Shown here one piece after another: positions 7,373 to 15,898 of a stretch of 43,075 bases of DNA; position 1 is the stretch's first letter, and each line of letters opens with the position of its first letter. Source of the DNA: Candidatus Poribacteria bacterium (GTDB lineage Bacteria > Poribacteria > WGA-4E > WGA-3G); the NCBI GenBank assembly GCA_012270865.1, contig JAAXHL010000025.1:1-43075 (forward strand), read 5' to 3'. A program made the translations under genes and the position numbers. Under the pieces are notes generated by a model. That model had not been told where the DNA came from, did not search any database, and saw only the letters and a program-made list of their open reading frames with translations.

Positions 7373-10300
7373 GAAATTAAGAGGGGAACAACTATGACAC
7401 GTGAAAAAGAGGCAGCCAAACCGATACGAGACAAACTTAAAATTTTCGGGGTCGGCGATGCCGGTGGCAACATCATCAAACGGATGATCGCATCCTATCG
7501 GAAAGAAGTGGAATTTTATGCTGTGAATACGGATTTGGAAGCACTCCGCACCTGTGAGGGCGCAACGCAGATACAGATCGGGATTGACACCACGCAAGGA
7601 TTCAGCACAGATGCGAATCCTGAGATTGGTAGAAGTGCTGCGGAGGAAAATCTGGACACGCTTGACGCTGCCCTCGTAGACGCGCGTCTGATCTTCATTG
7701 TAGCAGGCATGGGCGGCGGAACAGGGACAGGTGCCGCACCCGTCATCGCATCCCTCGCACGAGAACACGACGCTTTGACAATCGGCGTTGTAACACTCCC
7801 GTTCGATTTTGAGGAGCAACGCTACACCGAACAAGCAGAATACGGGATCCACGAGTTACAAGAGAATACAGATGCCGTTATCGTCGTCCCGAATCAGCGA
7901 CTCCTTGACCCTCTCGATGTGGAACCTTCACTGAGCGAAGTATTCCAGCTCAGCGATGAAGCCGTAATACGCGGTGTTAAAACTATCGCCGAAATTATTA
8001 CGGAATCAGGTGAAATTAGCCTTGACTTCGCCGATATACAAAGTATCATGCAGGGCGCTGGGCGCGTGTCAATAGGCATAGGGCAGGCACACGGCGAAAA
8101 CCGAGCACAAAACGCTATGAAGCATGCCATCTCGTCGCCGCTCTTAGACGGACGAAAACTCGGCGATGCGCCCGGATTGGTTACCACCATCAGCGCACCC
8201 CCAGACTTCATGATGAATGAATTGGACGCGGCGATGACAGTCCTCAAAGATACCACCCCCGAAGCACAGATTATCTTTGGGGTGGTCTATAAGGATGGCG
8301 AACCTCAACCTGAAGACACCGTTGATGTCACTGTCCTCGCAACAAGCGTTGAGACGCAAAACGAACCCACCACACCACGCTCTACTCAGCAAGACGGGAC
8401 CTCTTCCGAAAGCGGTACTTCTGTTCCTTCAAAAACCGCTTCCGAATTCGTTCATCTACACAACCATAGCGAGTATAGCATGCTTGACGGTGCCTGCCGC
8501 ATCAGCGATATGGTGGACTGGGCGGTTGCACATAGCGTCCCCGCCGTCGCACTTACCGATCACGGCAATATGTTCGGCGCTTATGAACTCTACAACAAAG
8601 CGACAGATGCCGGTATCAAACCCATCATCGGCTGTGAAGTCTATGTCGCACCTGGGAGTCGAAAGGTACATGAACACGGACAAGACGGCCCCTATCACCT
8701 CACGCTGCTCGCTGAAGATGCAACCGGTTACCAGAACCTCTTGGAATTGGTATCCCTCGGATATACAGAAGGGTTCTATCGCAAACCACGTATTGACATG
8801 GAAATCTTGCGTGAACACCGGGACGGTATCATCGCGCTAACAGGATGCGTTCAGGGACAGGTACCGCAACTCCTCTGCGCAAATCGCCGCGACGAAGCGA
8901 TCCAAAACTTCAAAACCCTCATGGAGATTATGGGGCAACACAACCTCTACGTTGAGGTGCAGAACCACTACATCGACAAGGAACTTCAGGCGTATCCGGT
9001 GATGGTAGAGCTGGCGAAGGAGTTCAATCTCCCGCTCGTCGGCACAAACGACTGCCACTACCTCCGTAAGTCCGACCACGGGATGCACGATGTGCTGCTC
9101 TGCATCCAGACGAAGAAAACCATCAACGACCGAGACCGCGTGCGGTTCGACAACCATTTCTACTTTAAAAGCGTTGACGAGATGCGGGAAGCACTGAAGG
9201 ATTACCCGCCAGAGGCGATCAGTAACACACTTGAAATTACGAATCGGTGCAATCTCGAACTCGACTATCAACGCGCCTCGATGCCGAAATATAAAGTCCC
9301 TGAAGGGTACACGCACGACAGTTATCTTCAAGAATTGTGCTACCGAGGCTTGCGCGAGAAATATGGCGAACTCTCTGAACCGATACGGCAGCGGATTGAT
9401 TATGAATTAGATGTTATCAAGCAGACCGGACACGCCAACTATTTCCTGATTGTCGGCGATTATATTAACCACGCACACAAACAGGGGTATCCGCTCTCTG
9501 CCCGCGGTTCTGCCGCCGGCAGTCTCGTCCTGTACGCACTTGATGTGATTAACTTCAATCCCATGGATCACGGTTGCCTGTTTGAACGGTTCTTAAACCT
9601 TGAACGTCTGGCACCACCCGATATTGATATCGATTTCGCCGACCGCGCCCGTGAGTCTACAATTGAGTATCTGGCGAAAAAATACGGCGCGGACTCCGTC
9701 GGTAAAATCGCCACCTTTGCCACATTGGGGGCGAAAACCGCTATCAAGGATGTCGGGCGCGCACTTGAAATGCCTCTTGATAAGGTCGAAAAGTTAACAG
9801 CGTTGATTCCACCGATACCGGGCATCACGCTTGATGAGGCTCTGGAACGAGTCCCAGAATTCCAAGCACTCGCTGAACTCCCGGAGAATAGAGAACTCAT
9901 TGAGATGAGCAAAGCCGTTGAAGGGATGAAACGGCACGTCTCATGTCATGCCTCCGGAATCGCAGTTTCAGACGGACCCCTGACAAATTACGTGCCACTC
10001 TTCAAGGATAGACACGATCAAGTTGCAACGCAATTTGAAGGGAAGGCTGTTGAAGGTGTCGGTATCGTCAAATTCGATTCCCTCGGACTACGGAGTCTTA
10101 GTGAAACCTACGACTGCCTACAGATGATTAAGGCGAATCAGGGCACCGAGATTAAATTTGAAGAGATTCCGTTTGACGATAAGGAGACCTATTCACTGAT
10201 CGGTAACGGGCTTATTGAAGGTTTATTCCAACTGGAAGCCTCCGCTGGCATGTCTCAAGTTGTCACACAACTCAAACCGGATAACTTTGAGGAGTTTTCC

Positions 10301-10870
10301 GCTATTCCCGCACTCTATCGTCCGGGTCCGATAGAAAATGGCGATATGCAGCAGTACATAGATCGGAAGAATGGCGTACAGCCTATAGAATATGTGCACC
10401 CCTCGCTTGAGGATATACTCAAAAGCACCTATGGTGTCTGTATCTACCAAGAACAGATCATGCAGATTGCACACGATATCGCAGGCTTTACGCTCGGTGA
10501 GGCGGACATACTCCGCCACGCCATAGGGCATAAAAAGGAAGCACTGATTACCGCACAGCGAGAAAAATTTGTTGGGGGCGCAGTCAAAAAGGGGTCCCTC
10601 GCTAAAAACGAGGCTGAAGAAGTGTTTGATTGGCTCGCATCGGTGGGTCGCTATGCCTTTAATAAGGCGCACACTGTCGCATACTCTATGTTGTCATACC
10701 GTATGGCGTACCTGAAAACGCACTACCCGCGTGAGTTCATGGCAGCAATAATAACTGGAGAGTCAGGGTGTCCCGATAAAATCGCGCGCTACCGAGCCGA
10801 ATGTGGAAAACTTGCCGATTTTCTCGGGGTAGAAAAGGAGACTATCTTGCCAGATTCCGTGCCTCTTTGA
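6809..10870 (+). CDS. Three-module fusion: ECF sigma factor - FtsZ-like GTPase - truncated DNA polymerase III alpha
   Basis: One uninterrupted frame of 1353 codons joins three normally separate proteins: an ECF sigma factor (about 1-188), a full FtsZ globular domain (about 205-510) and a PHP-plus-polymerase core of DnaE (546-1353). A 35-residue Ser/Thr/Pro/Gln-rich linker separates FtsZ and DnaE. No stop codon or obvious frameshift interrupts it. All three modules keep their signature residues. The DnaE part ends about 350 residues early, lacking the C-terminal clamp-binding, OB-fold and tau-binding region. A strong internal ribosome-binding site before Met196 may let FtsZ-DnaE be made as a separate 1158-residue protein. 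Start ATG 6809 fits an ECF sigma N-terminus; no clear Shine-Dalgarno is visible. Alternatives are a decayed duplicate or an assembly join. Confidence 0.85.
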   Translation: MRYDSLIYTDLTDEELIQRVRDGDEAAFAQLASRHSSRIWQMVVSHSRQIRDAEEIFQDIWVAVWENISNLREVGSFGAWLRKIAYTTCRRYYAAKSHNRGEILQSAEKLAETIDRDVLARTREIELRTAVTEAVHHLPERVRAVAVLYYLELWTVNEIAEELGLAAGTVKTRLRQIRALLRQEFGVEEIKRGTTMTREKEAAKPIRDKLKIFGVGDAGGNIIKRMIASYRKEVEFYAVNTDLEALRTCEGATQIQIGIDTTQGFSTDANPEIGRSAAEENLDTLDAALVDARLIFIVAGMGGGTGTGAAPVIASLAREHDALTIGVVTLPFDFEEQRYTEQAEYGIHELQENTDAVIVVPNQRLLDPLDVEPSLSEVFQLSDEAVIRGVKTIAEIITESGEISLDFADIQSIMQGAGRVSIGIGQAHGENRAQNAMKHAISSPLLDGRKLGDAPGLVTTISAPPDFMMNELDAAMTVLKDTTPEAQIIFGVVYKDGEPQPEDTVDVTVLATSVETQNEPTTPRSTQQDGTSSESGTSVPSKTASEFVHLHNHSEYSMLDGACRISDMVDWAVAHSVPAVALTDHGNMFGAYELYNKATDAGIKPIIGCEVYVAPGSRKVHEHGQDGPYHLTLLAEDATGYQNLLELVSLGYTEGFYRKPRIDMEILREHRDGIIALTGCVQGQVPQLLCANRRDEAIQNFKTLMEIMGQHNLYVEVQNHYIDKELQAYPVMVELAKEFNLPLVGTNDCHYLRKSDHGMHDVLLCIQTKKTINDRDRVRFDNHFYFKSVDEMREALKDYPPEAISNTLEITNRCNLELDYQRASMPKYKVPEGYTHDSYLQELCYRGLREKYGELSEPIRQRIDYELDVIKQTGHANYFLIVGDYINHAHKQGYPLSARGSAAGSLVLYALDVINFNPMDHGCLFERFLNLERLAPPDIDIDFADRARESTIEYLAKKYGADSVGKIATFATLGAKTAIKDVGRALEMPLDKVEKLTALIPPIPGITLDEALERVPEFQALAELPENRELIEMSKAVEGMKRHVSCHASGIAVSDGPLTNYVPLFKDRHDQVATQFEGKAVEGVGIVKFDSLGLRSLSETYDCLQMIKANQGTEIKFEEIPFDDKETYSLIGNGLIEGLFQLEASAGMSQVVTQLKPDNFEEFSAIPALYRPGPIENGDMQQYIDRKNGVQPIEYVHPSLEDILKSTYGVCIYQEQIMQIAHDIAGFTLGEADILRHAIGHKKEALITAQREKFVGGAVKKGSLAKNEAEEVFDWLASVGRYAFNKAHTVAYSMLSYRMAYLKTHYPREFMAAIITGESGCPDKIARYRAECGKLADFLGVEKETILPDSVPL
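7379..7396 (+). promoter_or_regulatory. Internal ribosome-binding site and ATG for the FtsZ-DnaE part
   Basis: AAGAGGGG at 7379-7386 lies seven bases before an in-frame ATG at 7394 (Met196), exactly where the sigma domain ends and before the FtsZ GTPase starts. It is a better initiation signal than that of the annotated start at 6809. It suggests two former genes whose intervening stop was lost, or deliberate internal initiation. Confidence 0.65.
7394..8344 (+). other. Module 2: FtsZ-like tubulin GTPase domain
   Basis: Residues 205-510 of the fusion carry FtsZ landmarks in order: the first nucleotide-binding loop FGVGDAGGN (213-221), NTD at 240-242, tubulin signature GGGTGTG (302-308), VVTLPFDFE, and the T7 loop region SLDFADI (404-410). 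The T7 loop keeps both aspartates, but the usual Asn is Ser. The GENRAQNAMKHAISSPLLD stretch is typical of FtsZ. The conserved C-terminal peptide that binds FtsA/ZipA is absent; the disordered linker runs straight into DnaE. Confidence 0.9.
8444..10867 (+). other. Module 3: DNA polymerase III alpha (DnaE) PHP, palm, thumb and fingers, C-terminus missing
   Basis: The PHP domain starts at 546 with HLHNHSEYS, and its metal ligands are kept (His549, His551, His553, Asp584/His585, Glu610, the NDCH at 747-750), as in PHP domains that can be metal-binding. Palm catalytic aspartates are Asp940 and Asp942 (PDIDIDF) and Asp1090 (VKFDSLGL). YRPGPI, IYQEQIMQIA and AFNKAHTVAYS mark the fingers. The match ends near 1347, where DnaE normally reads LPPD. 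About 808 of the usual roughly 1150 residues are present. Confidence 0.92.
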
Positions 10871-12248
10871 ACTTCTCTTTCGCAAATTGACCCCATTCTT
10901 TCATTTTTTCGTTTCGGATTTCCGGGTCTTTCCAGGCACCACTCGCCAACGCCATCGCCTCTGATTCAGTTATTGGCATCTTCGTTAAAACCGCAATCGC
11001 CGCGTCCCGCTTTATCGGGTCTTTACTCTTCTGGATCGCTTTCCACGCGTTAACAAGATCCTTATGTGAATCAATGATCAGAGTCCCGAAGAGGTCGTTG
11101 ACAATGTCCCATCGGGTACCGCCTTTGTCTGAGTCGTATTGAAATGGAGTCCCTTCCATAGCAAACGGGTTTGGAACGATGCATCTTTCGCCGAGTTTAT
11201 CATAGAGCACTGGCAGAACGCTGGCTCGGTTTAAACCGCCTTTCCAGTCAGGACCCTCCGGATCGGTGATTTTATTAAGCATCGAGAGTTTCTCTGGATC
11301 ATCTTTTGCCTCAGAAAGTTGGGTTTTGGTAGGTTTGTTGCGGAGCATCCAGAGTTTCTGAGCATCTTCCGATAAAACGAATTCCAAAAACTTTTCAGCG
11401 ACCGGTACGTTAGGCGCACCTTTGAGAATCGCAATTGGGTCCGCCGTAACGACCGCACCGTCAGCCGGAACAACGTATTTAATCTTATCCGTACCGACGA
11501 CAGCGATCTGACCATAAGCATAAAAATCGATGGCAAGTCCGTAAATCACCTGTCCTGCGACAACGTCTGTCGGGATGGCGTTAGCACCGGCAGAGAAGCC
11601 GCGTACATTACCGCCGAGCCGCGTCAAAAGTGCGAACCCCTCTTCCCAACCAAGCGTTTGAAGGATGATCTCGTAGACCATGTGCGCCGAACCGCTCTCT
11701 CGCGGATCTGCCGCACCAATTCTGCCGATCAATTCCAAATTACCCAGGTCCTGCCATGTCGAAACTTGTGGAAGTTGCAACAATTCTCGGAGTTCCTCGT
11801 TGGACATAATACCGAAACTTGATAACGCCGCACCATACCAACGATGTTCGGCATCATAGAGCGGGATCCCGTGGAACGACTGCACCATCTGCTCAAGTTG
11901 TCTGCCCGGTAGTTCGTAGGCATGAAGCCAACCCATATTCGAGAGACGGAGATAGTTATCAGTACCGCCACCAAAGAAAATATCAATACCGATACCAGCC
12001 GGTACGCGCTTAAATTCCGACTCAATAAACCGATAGTTGGAAGAAGTACCTCCGACATCTCGCCAGTCGGTTTCGACGGTTCTGCCTGTCTGTGCTTTGT
12101 ACCACGTCTCGAAATTTTTACCAAATTCAGTTTCTATGCCTTCAGGGTGTGGGGATATGATGATGAGTTTATCTTGCGCAGATGAGAGCGTCGGTAGTAG
12201 GAAAAAGCATAATACTGTCCCTATGAAAAGGGACCTGAGATAGGACAT
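10842..12248 (-). CDS. ABC transporter substrate-binding protein (iron(III)/family 1 type)
   Basis: The 468-residue secreted protein begins with a signal peptide: basic SYLR, hydrophobic core, and predicted cleavage after SSA near residue 24. The mature part has the family 1 / Fe(III)-binding fold pattern, with LIIISPHPEGIETEFGK at the start and a GIDIFFGGG segment. It would capture a solute, possibly iron or a small anion, in the periplasm. AAAAGGAG stands upstream of the ATG. No permease or ATPase gene is adjacent, so it is an orphan component here. Its last codons overlap the convergent polymerase fusion by 29 bases, so both C-termini come from one junction. It follows the M23 peptidase gene by 53 bases, probably in the same transcript. 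Confidence 0.82.
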   Translation of the reverse strand: MSYLRSLFIGTVLCFFLLPTLSSAQDKLIIISPHPEGIETEFGKNFETWYKAQTGRTVETDWRDVGGTSSNYRFIESEFKRVPAGIGIDIFFGGGTDNYLRLSNMGWLHAYELPGRQLEQMVQSFHGIPLYDAEHRWYGAALSSFGIMSNEELRELLQLPQVSTWQDLGNLELIGRIGAADPRESGSAHMVYEIILQTLGWEEGFALLTRLGGNVRGFSAGANAIPTDVVAGQVIYGLAIDFYAYGQIAVVGTDKIKYVVPADGAVVTADPIAILKGAPNVPVAEKFLEFVLSEDAQKLWMLRNKPTKTQLSEAKDDPEKLSMLNKITDPEGPDWKGGLNRASVLPVLYDKLGERCIVPNPFAMEGTPFQYDSDKGGTRWDIVNDLFGTLIIDSHKDLVNAWKAIQKSKDPIKRDAAIAVLTKMPITESEAMALASGAWKDPEIRNEKMKEWGQFAKEKFKEARNLAR

Positions 12249-12301
12249 TTTTTTAATCTCCTTTTGTACTCGGCTTCAAATTAAACGAGTCGGATAGGCA
12301 G

Positions 12302-13270
12302 TTATGGCGAGAATGTCGGCTGCTGATCAAGGATATGCGACCTCGGGTTCACCCATTTCCCCTTCGTCAGATCATAAATGCCGTAGTGCAGATGGGCACC
12401 AGTGCTACGCCCCGTATTTCCAACGTAACCGATGACCTGACCGCGCGTCACTCTCTGCCCCTCCTTAAGGTCATTGGCGTAATCTTGTAGATGCGCATAC
12501 AACGTTTTGAGCTGAGGCGCGTCATGGACCAGCTCAACCGCCTTGCCAAGATAGCCTCTCCTTCCAACACCAGTGACTGTCCCATCGGCAGCAGCGATAA
12601 CAGGAACACCAGCACGCGTTTTAATGTCTAATCCTTGATGAAATTCGCGTTGACGCGTTAAAGGATGGATGCGCCGCCCGAACTCAGACGAATACCAAAA
12701 AGCATGTTTCTTGCCATCCGATTGTTGCAGTTTCACCGGTAAGATCGAAGGATATTCGTCAATCCATTGTTGATATGAGATAACATAGTTATAGAGCGGC
12801 TGAATCTCCTGTTTTAGGGTTTTGGGTGTTAACGCTTCTTGATTTTCGTCTACATAACTCGCAGCGTCAATGACAGTACCATATTCCTGCTGAGCATCAA
12901 GCGGTTCATCAGTATCTTCCGAGGTCCAAGCAATATTGCTTTCCCCACCGCCTTGCCCTAGAATTCCCAAAGTCTGCTGGATCTCTTGTACCATATCGCG
13001 AATACCGCTCATCTCCGCATTAACAGCAGCGAACTCCGATTCAATTTGGAGTTTCGTACGCGTCAATTCATCCAGTTTTTCCAAATTCATCTGTAGCCGT
13101 TTTTCTGAATCGTTTCTCTGGGACTTTTGGAAAAAACCGTAACCTAATCCACCAATCGCTGCTGAGAATAGAGCAAAGATCGCAAGCGAAAAAAGCAGAA
13201 CAAGCCTGCCACTGATAGTACGCTCCCGAACTCTATCTCCACGAGATGATATAAAGGTAAGTGTGTACAT
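12302..13270 (-). CDS. M23 family (LytM-type) murein endopeptidase
   Basis: The 322-residue protein has a transmembrane anchor at about 23-47, a coiled coil at about 50-100, a linker, and a C-terminal LytM/M23 domain from about 190. Zinc ligands are His211 and Asp215 (HQGLD) and His295 in HLHYG, with His260 (LYAH) and His293 as the other catalytic histidines, so it should be an active metalloendopeptidase rather than an EnvC-like activator. Such proteins cut peptidoglycan cross-links from the periplasmic side of the inner membrane. AAGGAGG lies before the ATG. The gene follows the small membrane protein gene at 13361-13495 on the same strand. Confidence 0.92.
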   Translation of the reverse strand: MYTLTFISSRGDRVRERTISGRLVLLFSLAIFALFSAAIGGLGYGFFQKSQRNDSEKRLQMNLEKLDELTRTKLQIESEFAAVNAEMSGIRDMVQEIQQTLGILGQGGGESNIAWTSEDTDEPLDAQQEYGTVIDAASYVDENQEALTPKTLKQEIQPLYNYVISYQQWIDEYPSILPVKLQQSDGKKHAFWYSSEFGRRIHPLTRQREFHQGLDIKTRAGVPVIAAADGTVTGVGRRGYLGKAVELVHDAPQLKTLYAHLQDYANDLKEGQRVTRGQVIGYVGNTGRSTGAHLHYGIYDLTKGKWVNPRSHILDQQPTFSP

Positions 13271-13360
13271 TCAAAATCCTCCTTTCTTCAAGGGTTCAGT
13301 TTAAAGTGTAGACCAAAATCATTGTCGCATAATGCATGCTCTATCTTTGAGTAAACCGTT

Positions 13361-13495
13361 TTACAGGCGCGAGACAATCGCCGGCATTTTCCAAACAAGA
13401 ACGATGATCCCACCGAGTAAAATAAGATACCATACCATCAATGTTCGGATGCGCGCTCTTTTGAAAATTTGATGACGAGGGCGTTTTAACCGCAT
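13361..13495 (-). CDS. 44-residue single-span membrane protein
   Basis: A short frame, MRLKRPRHQI... to ...VSRL, has a strongly basic N-terminus (ten Lys/Arg/His in the first 18 residues). One hydrophobic segment follows (about 20-35, VWYLILLGGIIVLVW). AAGGAG stands six bases before the ATG and a promoter-like pair lies at 13529-13557. The positive-inside rule puts the N-terminus in the cytoplasm. I do not recognise a family. It is the first gene of a group with the M23 peptidase, so a link to the cell envelope is plausible. Confidence 0.7.
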   Translation of the reverse strand: MRLKRPRHQIFKRARIRTLMVWYLILLGGIIVLVWKMPAIVSRL

Positions 13496-13528
13496 GATGT
13501 ACTCCTTGGATCTGTCCAATTATTATCA

Positions 13529-13557
13529 AGTCTAACATAAATCTAAAAACAAGTCAA
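13529..13557 (-). promoter_or_regulatory. Promoter for the small membrane protein / M23 / SBP group
   Basis: Read on the minus strand: TTGACT (13552-13557), a 17-base spacer, then TAGACT (13529-13534). The -35 is one off consensus and the -10 two off. It lies 34 bases upstream of the start codon at 13495. Confidence 0.55.
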
Positions 13558-13603
13558 TGAAAAAAACAGATTCAGAATTCTGTACATGTTTTCCCGTTGT
13601 GGA

Positions 13604-14425
13604 CTATGGTTGCGCAACCAGCGTCAATTCCGTTTTACCGTCAAGTCCAGCGACGACCGGGAACGTCTTTTCAGCAGGCTTACCATCTTTTGGCGCGTAC
13701 CGAACTTGCGGAGAGAAGTAGGCATACAGTGCCGTATTCCGAGGATTAGCAGTCGTGTTCGGACCCGAACCGTGCACCATTAAACTATGGAAAAACAACG
13801 CACTCCCGGCAGAGAGCGGGACATCCATCTGCTGCCCCTCAACATCTTCGCGATCAGTCAGGTTAGCATCCTGTTCCCGAGCAATATGCCCCCAAGACTG
13901 CATACCCCAAAGATGGCTTTTCGGAATCACCTTAAAACACCCGTTCTCAGGCGTAGCATCGTTAAGGGCGATACTCACAGTAACAAGGTTCGGCGGTTCC
14001 ATCGGCCAATATGCGGAGTCTTGGTGTAAACCGTGTGAAGACCCGTGAAACGCAGGTTTGAACATCAAGGTACTTCTAAAAAGCAAGAGATCAACGGAAC
14101 CTGTAAGCTCTTGAAGCACCTCAATGAGTCTCGGATGCTCTGCGAGATCCCGGAACACCTGAGAGTACTGCCGTGTATTTTCTGCTTTCCGTAGCACCGG
14201 CAGATTATCACCTTGTGTTTCGTCTTTCGCAAACGGTTCGCGTTGGACGTGACGACGAGCAATCTCCGCCCGTGCCTTCTCTCCATCCGGTTCCTGCCCA
14301 GCTGCAAACGTATGCAACCGATGAATCTCTGTTTGGCATCTCTCGACCTCTTCTGCCGACAACAGGTTTTCAACAATAAGGTAACCTTCTTTTTCAAAAA
14401 AAGTTTTTCGGGCTTTCAGTTCCAT
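13604..14425 (-). CDS. Phytanoyl-CoA dioxygenase (PhyH) family Fe(II)/2-oxoglutarate oxygenase
   Basis: The 273-residue PhyH-family protein has the iron-binding HxD motif in GLHQDSAYW and the distal His in MVHGSGPN, followed by NPRNTALYAYFSP, which should supply the 2-oxoglutarate-binding Arg. The family hydroxylates varied small molecules, so the substrate is unknown. Start: ATG 14425 follows TTGGAGG at a spacing of five; upstream codons belong to the previous gene. The start lies one base beyond the stop codon of the Nramp-like transporter gene, and its ribosome-binding site overlaps that gene's end, so translation is coupled. The transporter may move its substrate or its iron. A second PhyH gene lies at 41994-42734. 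Confidence 0.87.
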   Translation of the reverse strand: MELKARKTFFEKEGYLIVENLLSAEEVERCQTEIHRLHTFAAGQEPDGEKARAEIARRHVQREPFAKDETQGDNLPVLRKAENTRQYSQVFRDLAEHPRLIEVLQELTGSVDLLLFRSTLMFKPAFHGSSHGLHQDSAYWPMEPPNLVTVSIALNDATPENGCFKVIPKSHLWGMQSWGHIAREQDANLTDREDVEGQQMDVPLSAGSALFFHSLMVHGSGPNTTANPRNTALYAYFSPQVRYAPKDGKPAEKTFPVVAGLDGKTELTLVAQP

Positions 14426-14426
14426 C

Positions 14427-15875
14427 TTAGCCTCCAAATAATTGTTTAACTTCCCAGATAATACTCGAAATCGCAAACCCAACATAGACACATGAAGCGA
14501 TTAACATCATGACCGTCGATAAACGTTTCGGTTTCGCGAAATCAGGCAGAAAGCGGCGGTTCATGTAAAGTGTGAGCGGCACGTAAATCGCCATGGCGAA
14601 GCCTCCCATGTACGCCGCATTAAAGAGGAATCCTAATTCACTGACATTTAACTGCTCCATCACAAAGGTAATCACGCACCCGCCGACAATCCATATCCCA
14701 GCGATAAGGAGATACCACCAACTCATACTCCGATTTTGCGCGCCTCGGAAATTGGTATAAATAATATCAGAGATGGAACGTGATACACCATCAACAAGAG
14801 CAAGCTGCGTACCAAAAAGTGTAGCAACACCGACCATTAAGAAAATTTTCTGTCCAGTTACACCCCAAATTTCACCTAAAATCTTTGCCTCGTCGTAGAT
14901 CAGTCGCCCTTTTTGTGGAACAGCTTCAAGTCCGTGTTCAACTACCTCAGGACGTAGAACCGCAAGGGCACCAAAAATAAAAAGTAGAATCGTGAGGGTG
15001 TTGAGTGCCCAGAAGAAGAGTATCTGGTCACTTTTCACGTACTGCCACCAGGCAGCGAAACGTTTCCGGTTTTCTTCTGTCGCTTCAAAAATAAACCCAG
15101 TCGCAGGCACCTTTTCGCTCCTACCGCGAAGCGGGTTCTGAAGACCTGGCAACTGCGCACCCATTCCGATATTTTTATCCCGTAGATAGAAAGTATAGAA
15201 TAGGTTCGCTGTCCCACCCGCACCTGCAAACACTAATGCGATAAACAGACTTTTCACCGACATACCCGGATCTTTGTAACCGACATTTATCAAACCGGCG
15301 CCCAGTTCCTTCCACGTATCCACTGAACCGACAGCAATAACAACCAGAATCAGACCAATCGTCACGATGGCGACAAGCACTTCAACAGTCCGTTCGACGG
15401 AATTGTAAATCATCTTCGGTCCGAAAAGGATGAGCGCGACCCCAGCAAACGTTAGTACCGTCCAGAAGGTGTCAGACCCCCAGCCACCAGGTCCGAGGAT
15501 AAGGGCTTTGAGCGCGAGACCGGAGGTACGCGCCCAACCCGGAGCAATCCAACCAACGATCGTGAGAAGAATAAACAACGGTCCGAAACCGCGCCAAACG
15601 CGACTGTAACCCGTGTAGACCGTTTCACCCGTCGCAATCGTCCAACGTCCTACCTCAAAATTAATCCAGAGTTGGAGGAATACACCCAGTGCCGCTGCCC
15701 AGACCATGCTACCGCCATACTCCGCAGCAATCAGAGGCCAAATGACACTCTCACCCGCACCGATAGATAGACCGACTAAGATCGCTCCAGGACCCGCAAT
15801 CTTCCAGAACGGCAACCGTTTTTCCGGCAACTCAACAACTTTAAAATCGTCAAGCGGTTCATAAAATCTTGCCAT
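14427..15875 (-). CDS. Nramp-related integral membrane transporter
   Basis: The 482-residue protein has about eleven transmembrane segments. Its first helix carries the GPGAILVGLSIGAGE pattern, which resembles Nramp/MntH proteins in placement, but the metal-binding DPGN signature of that family is not present (SIGAGES instead). It may carry something other than divalent metals, or be a distant LeuT-fold relative. A long hydrophilic loop (about 235-275) interrupts the helices. It sits between the FAD/Fe-S dehydrogenase (23 bases away) and PhyH (one base), clearly one operon, so a substrate shared with these oxidoreductases is likely. Assignment to the superfamily is moderately sure; the substrate is unknown. 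Confidence 0.7.
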   Translation of the reverse strand: MARFYEPLDDFKVVELPEKRLPFWKIAGPGAILVGLSIGAGESVIWPLIAAEYGGSMVWAAALGVFLQLWINFEVGRWTIATGETVYTGYSRVWRGFGPLFILLTIVGWIAPGWARTSGLALKALILGPGGWGSDTFWTVLTFAGVALILFGPKMIYNSVERTVEVLVAIVTIGLILVVIAVGSVDTWKELGAGLINVGYKDPGMSVKSLFIALVFAGAGGTANLFYTFYLRDKNIGMGAQLPGLQNPLRGRSEKVPATGFIFEATEENRKRFAAWWQYVKSDQILFFWALNTLTILLFIFGALAVLRPEVVEHGLEAVPQKGRLIYDEAKILGEIWGVTGQKIFLMVGVATLFGTQLALVDGVSRSISDIIYTNFRGAQNRSMSWWYLLIAGIWIVGGCVITFVMEQLNVSELGFLFNAAYMGGFAMAIYVPLTLYMNRRFLPDFAKPKRLSTVMMLIASCVYVGFAISSIIWEVKQLFGG

Positions 15876-15898
15876 ATACCTCCCTCCAACGCATAAAG

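Noticed and set aside
10620..10870. Split-intein DnaE like that of cyanobacteria
   Set aside because: The cyanobacterial split lies before CFNK; here AFNKAHTVAY is intact, the frame continues past it, and no intein sequence follows.
13341..13538. 65-codon minus-strand frame overlapping the 44-residue protein
   Set aside because: It has no ribosome-binding site at its start and a composition without family resemblance. The overlapping frame has a good ribosome-binding site and a clear membrane helix.
13560..13583. Terminator for the PhyH operon (ACAGA/TCTGT stem plus T-run on the minus strand)
   Set aside because: The stem is only 5 bp of weak pairs, and the palindrome overlaps sequence near the next promoter. 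It is too weak to annotate.
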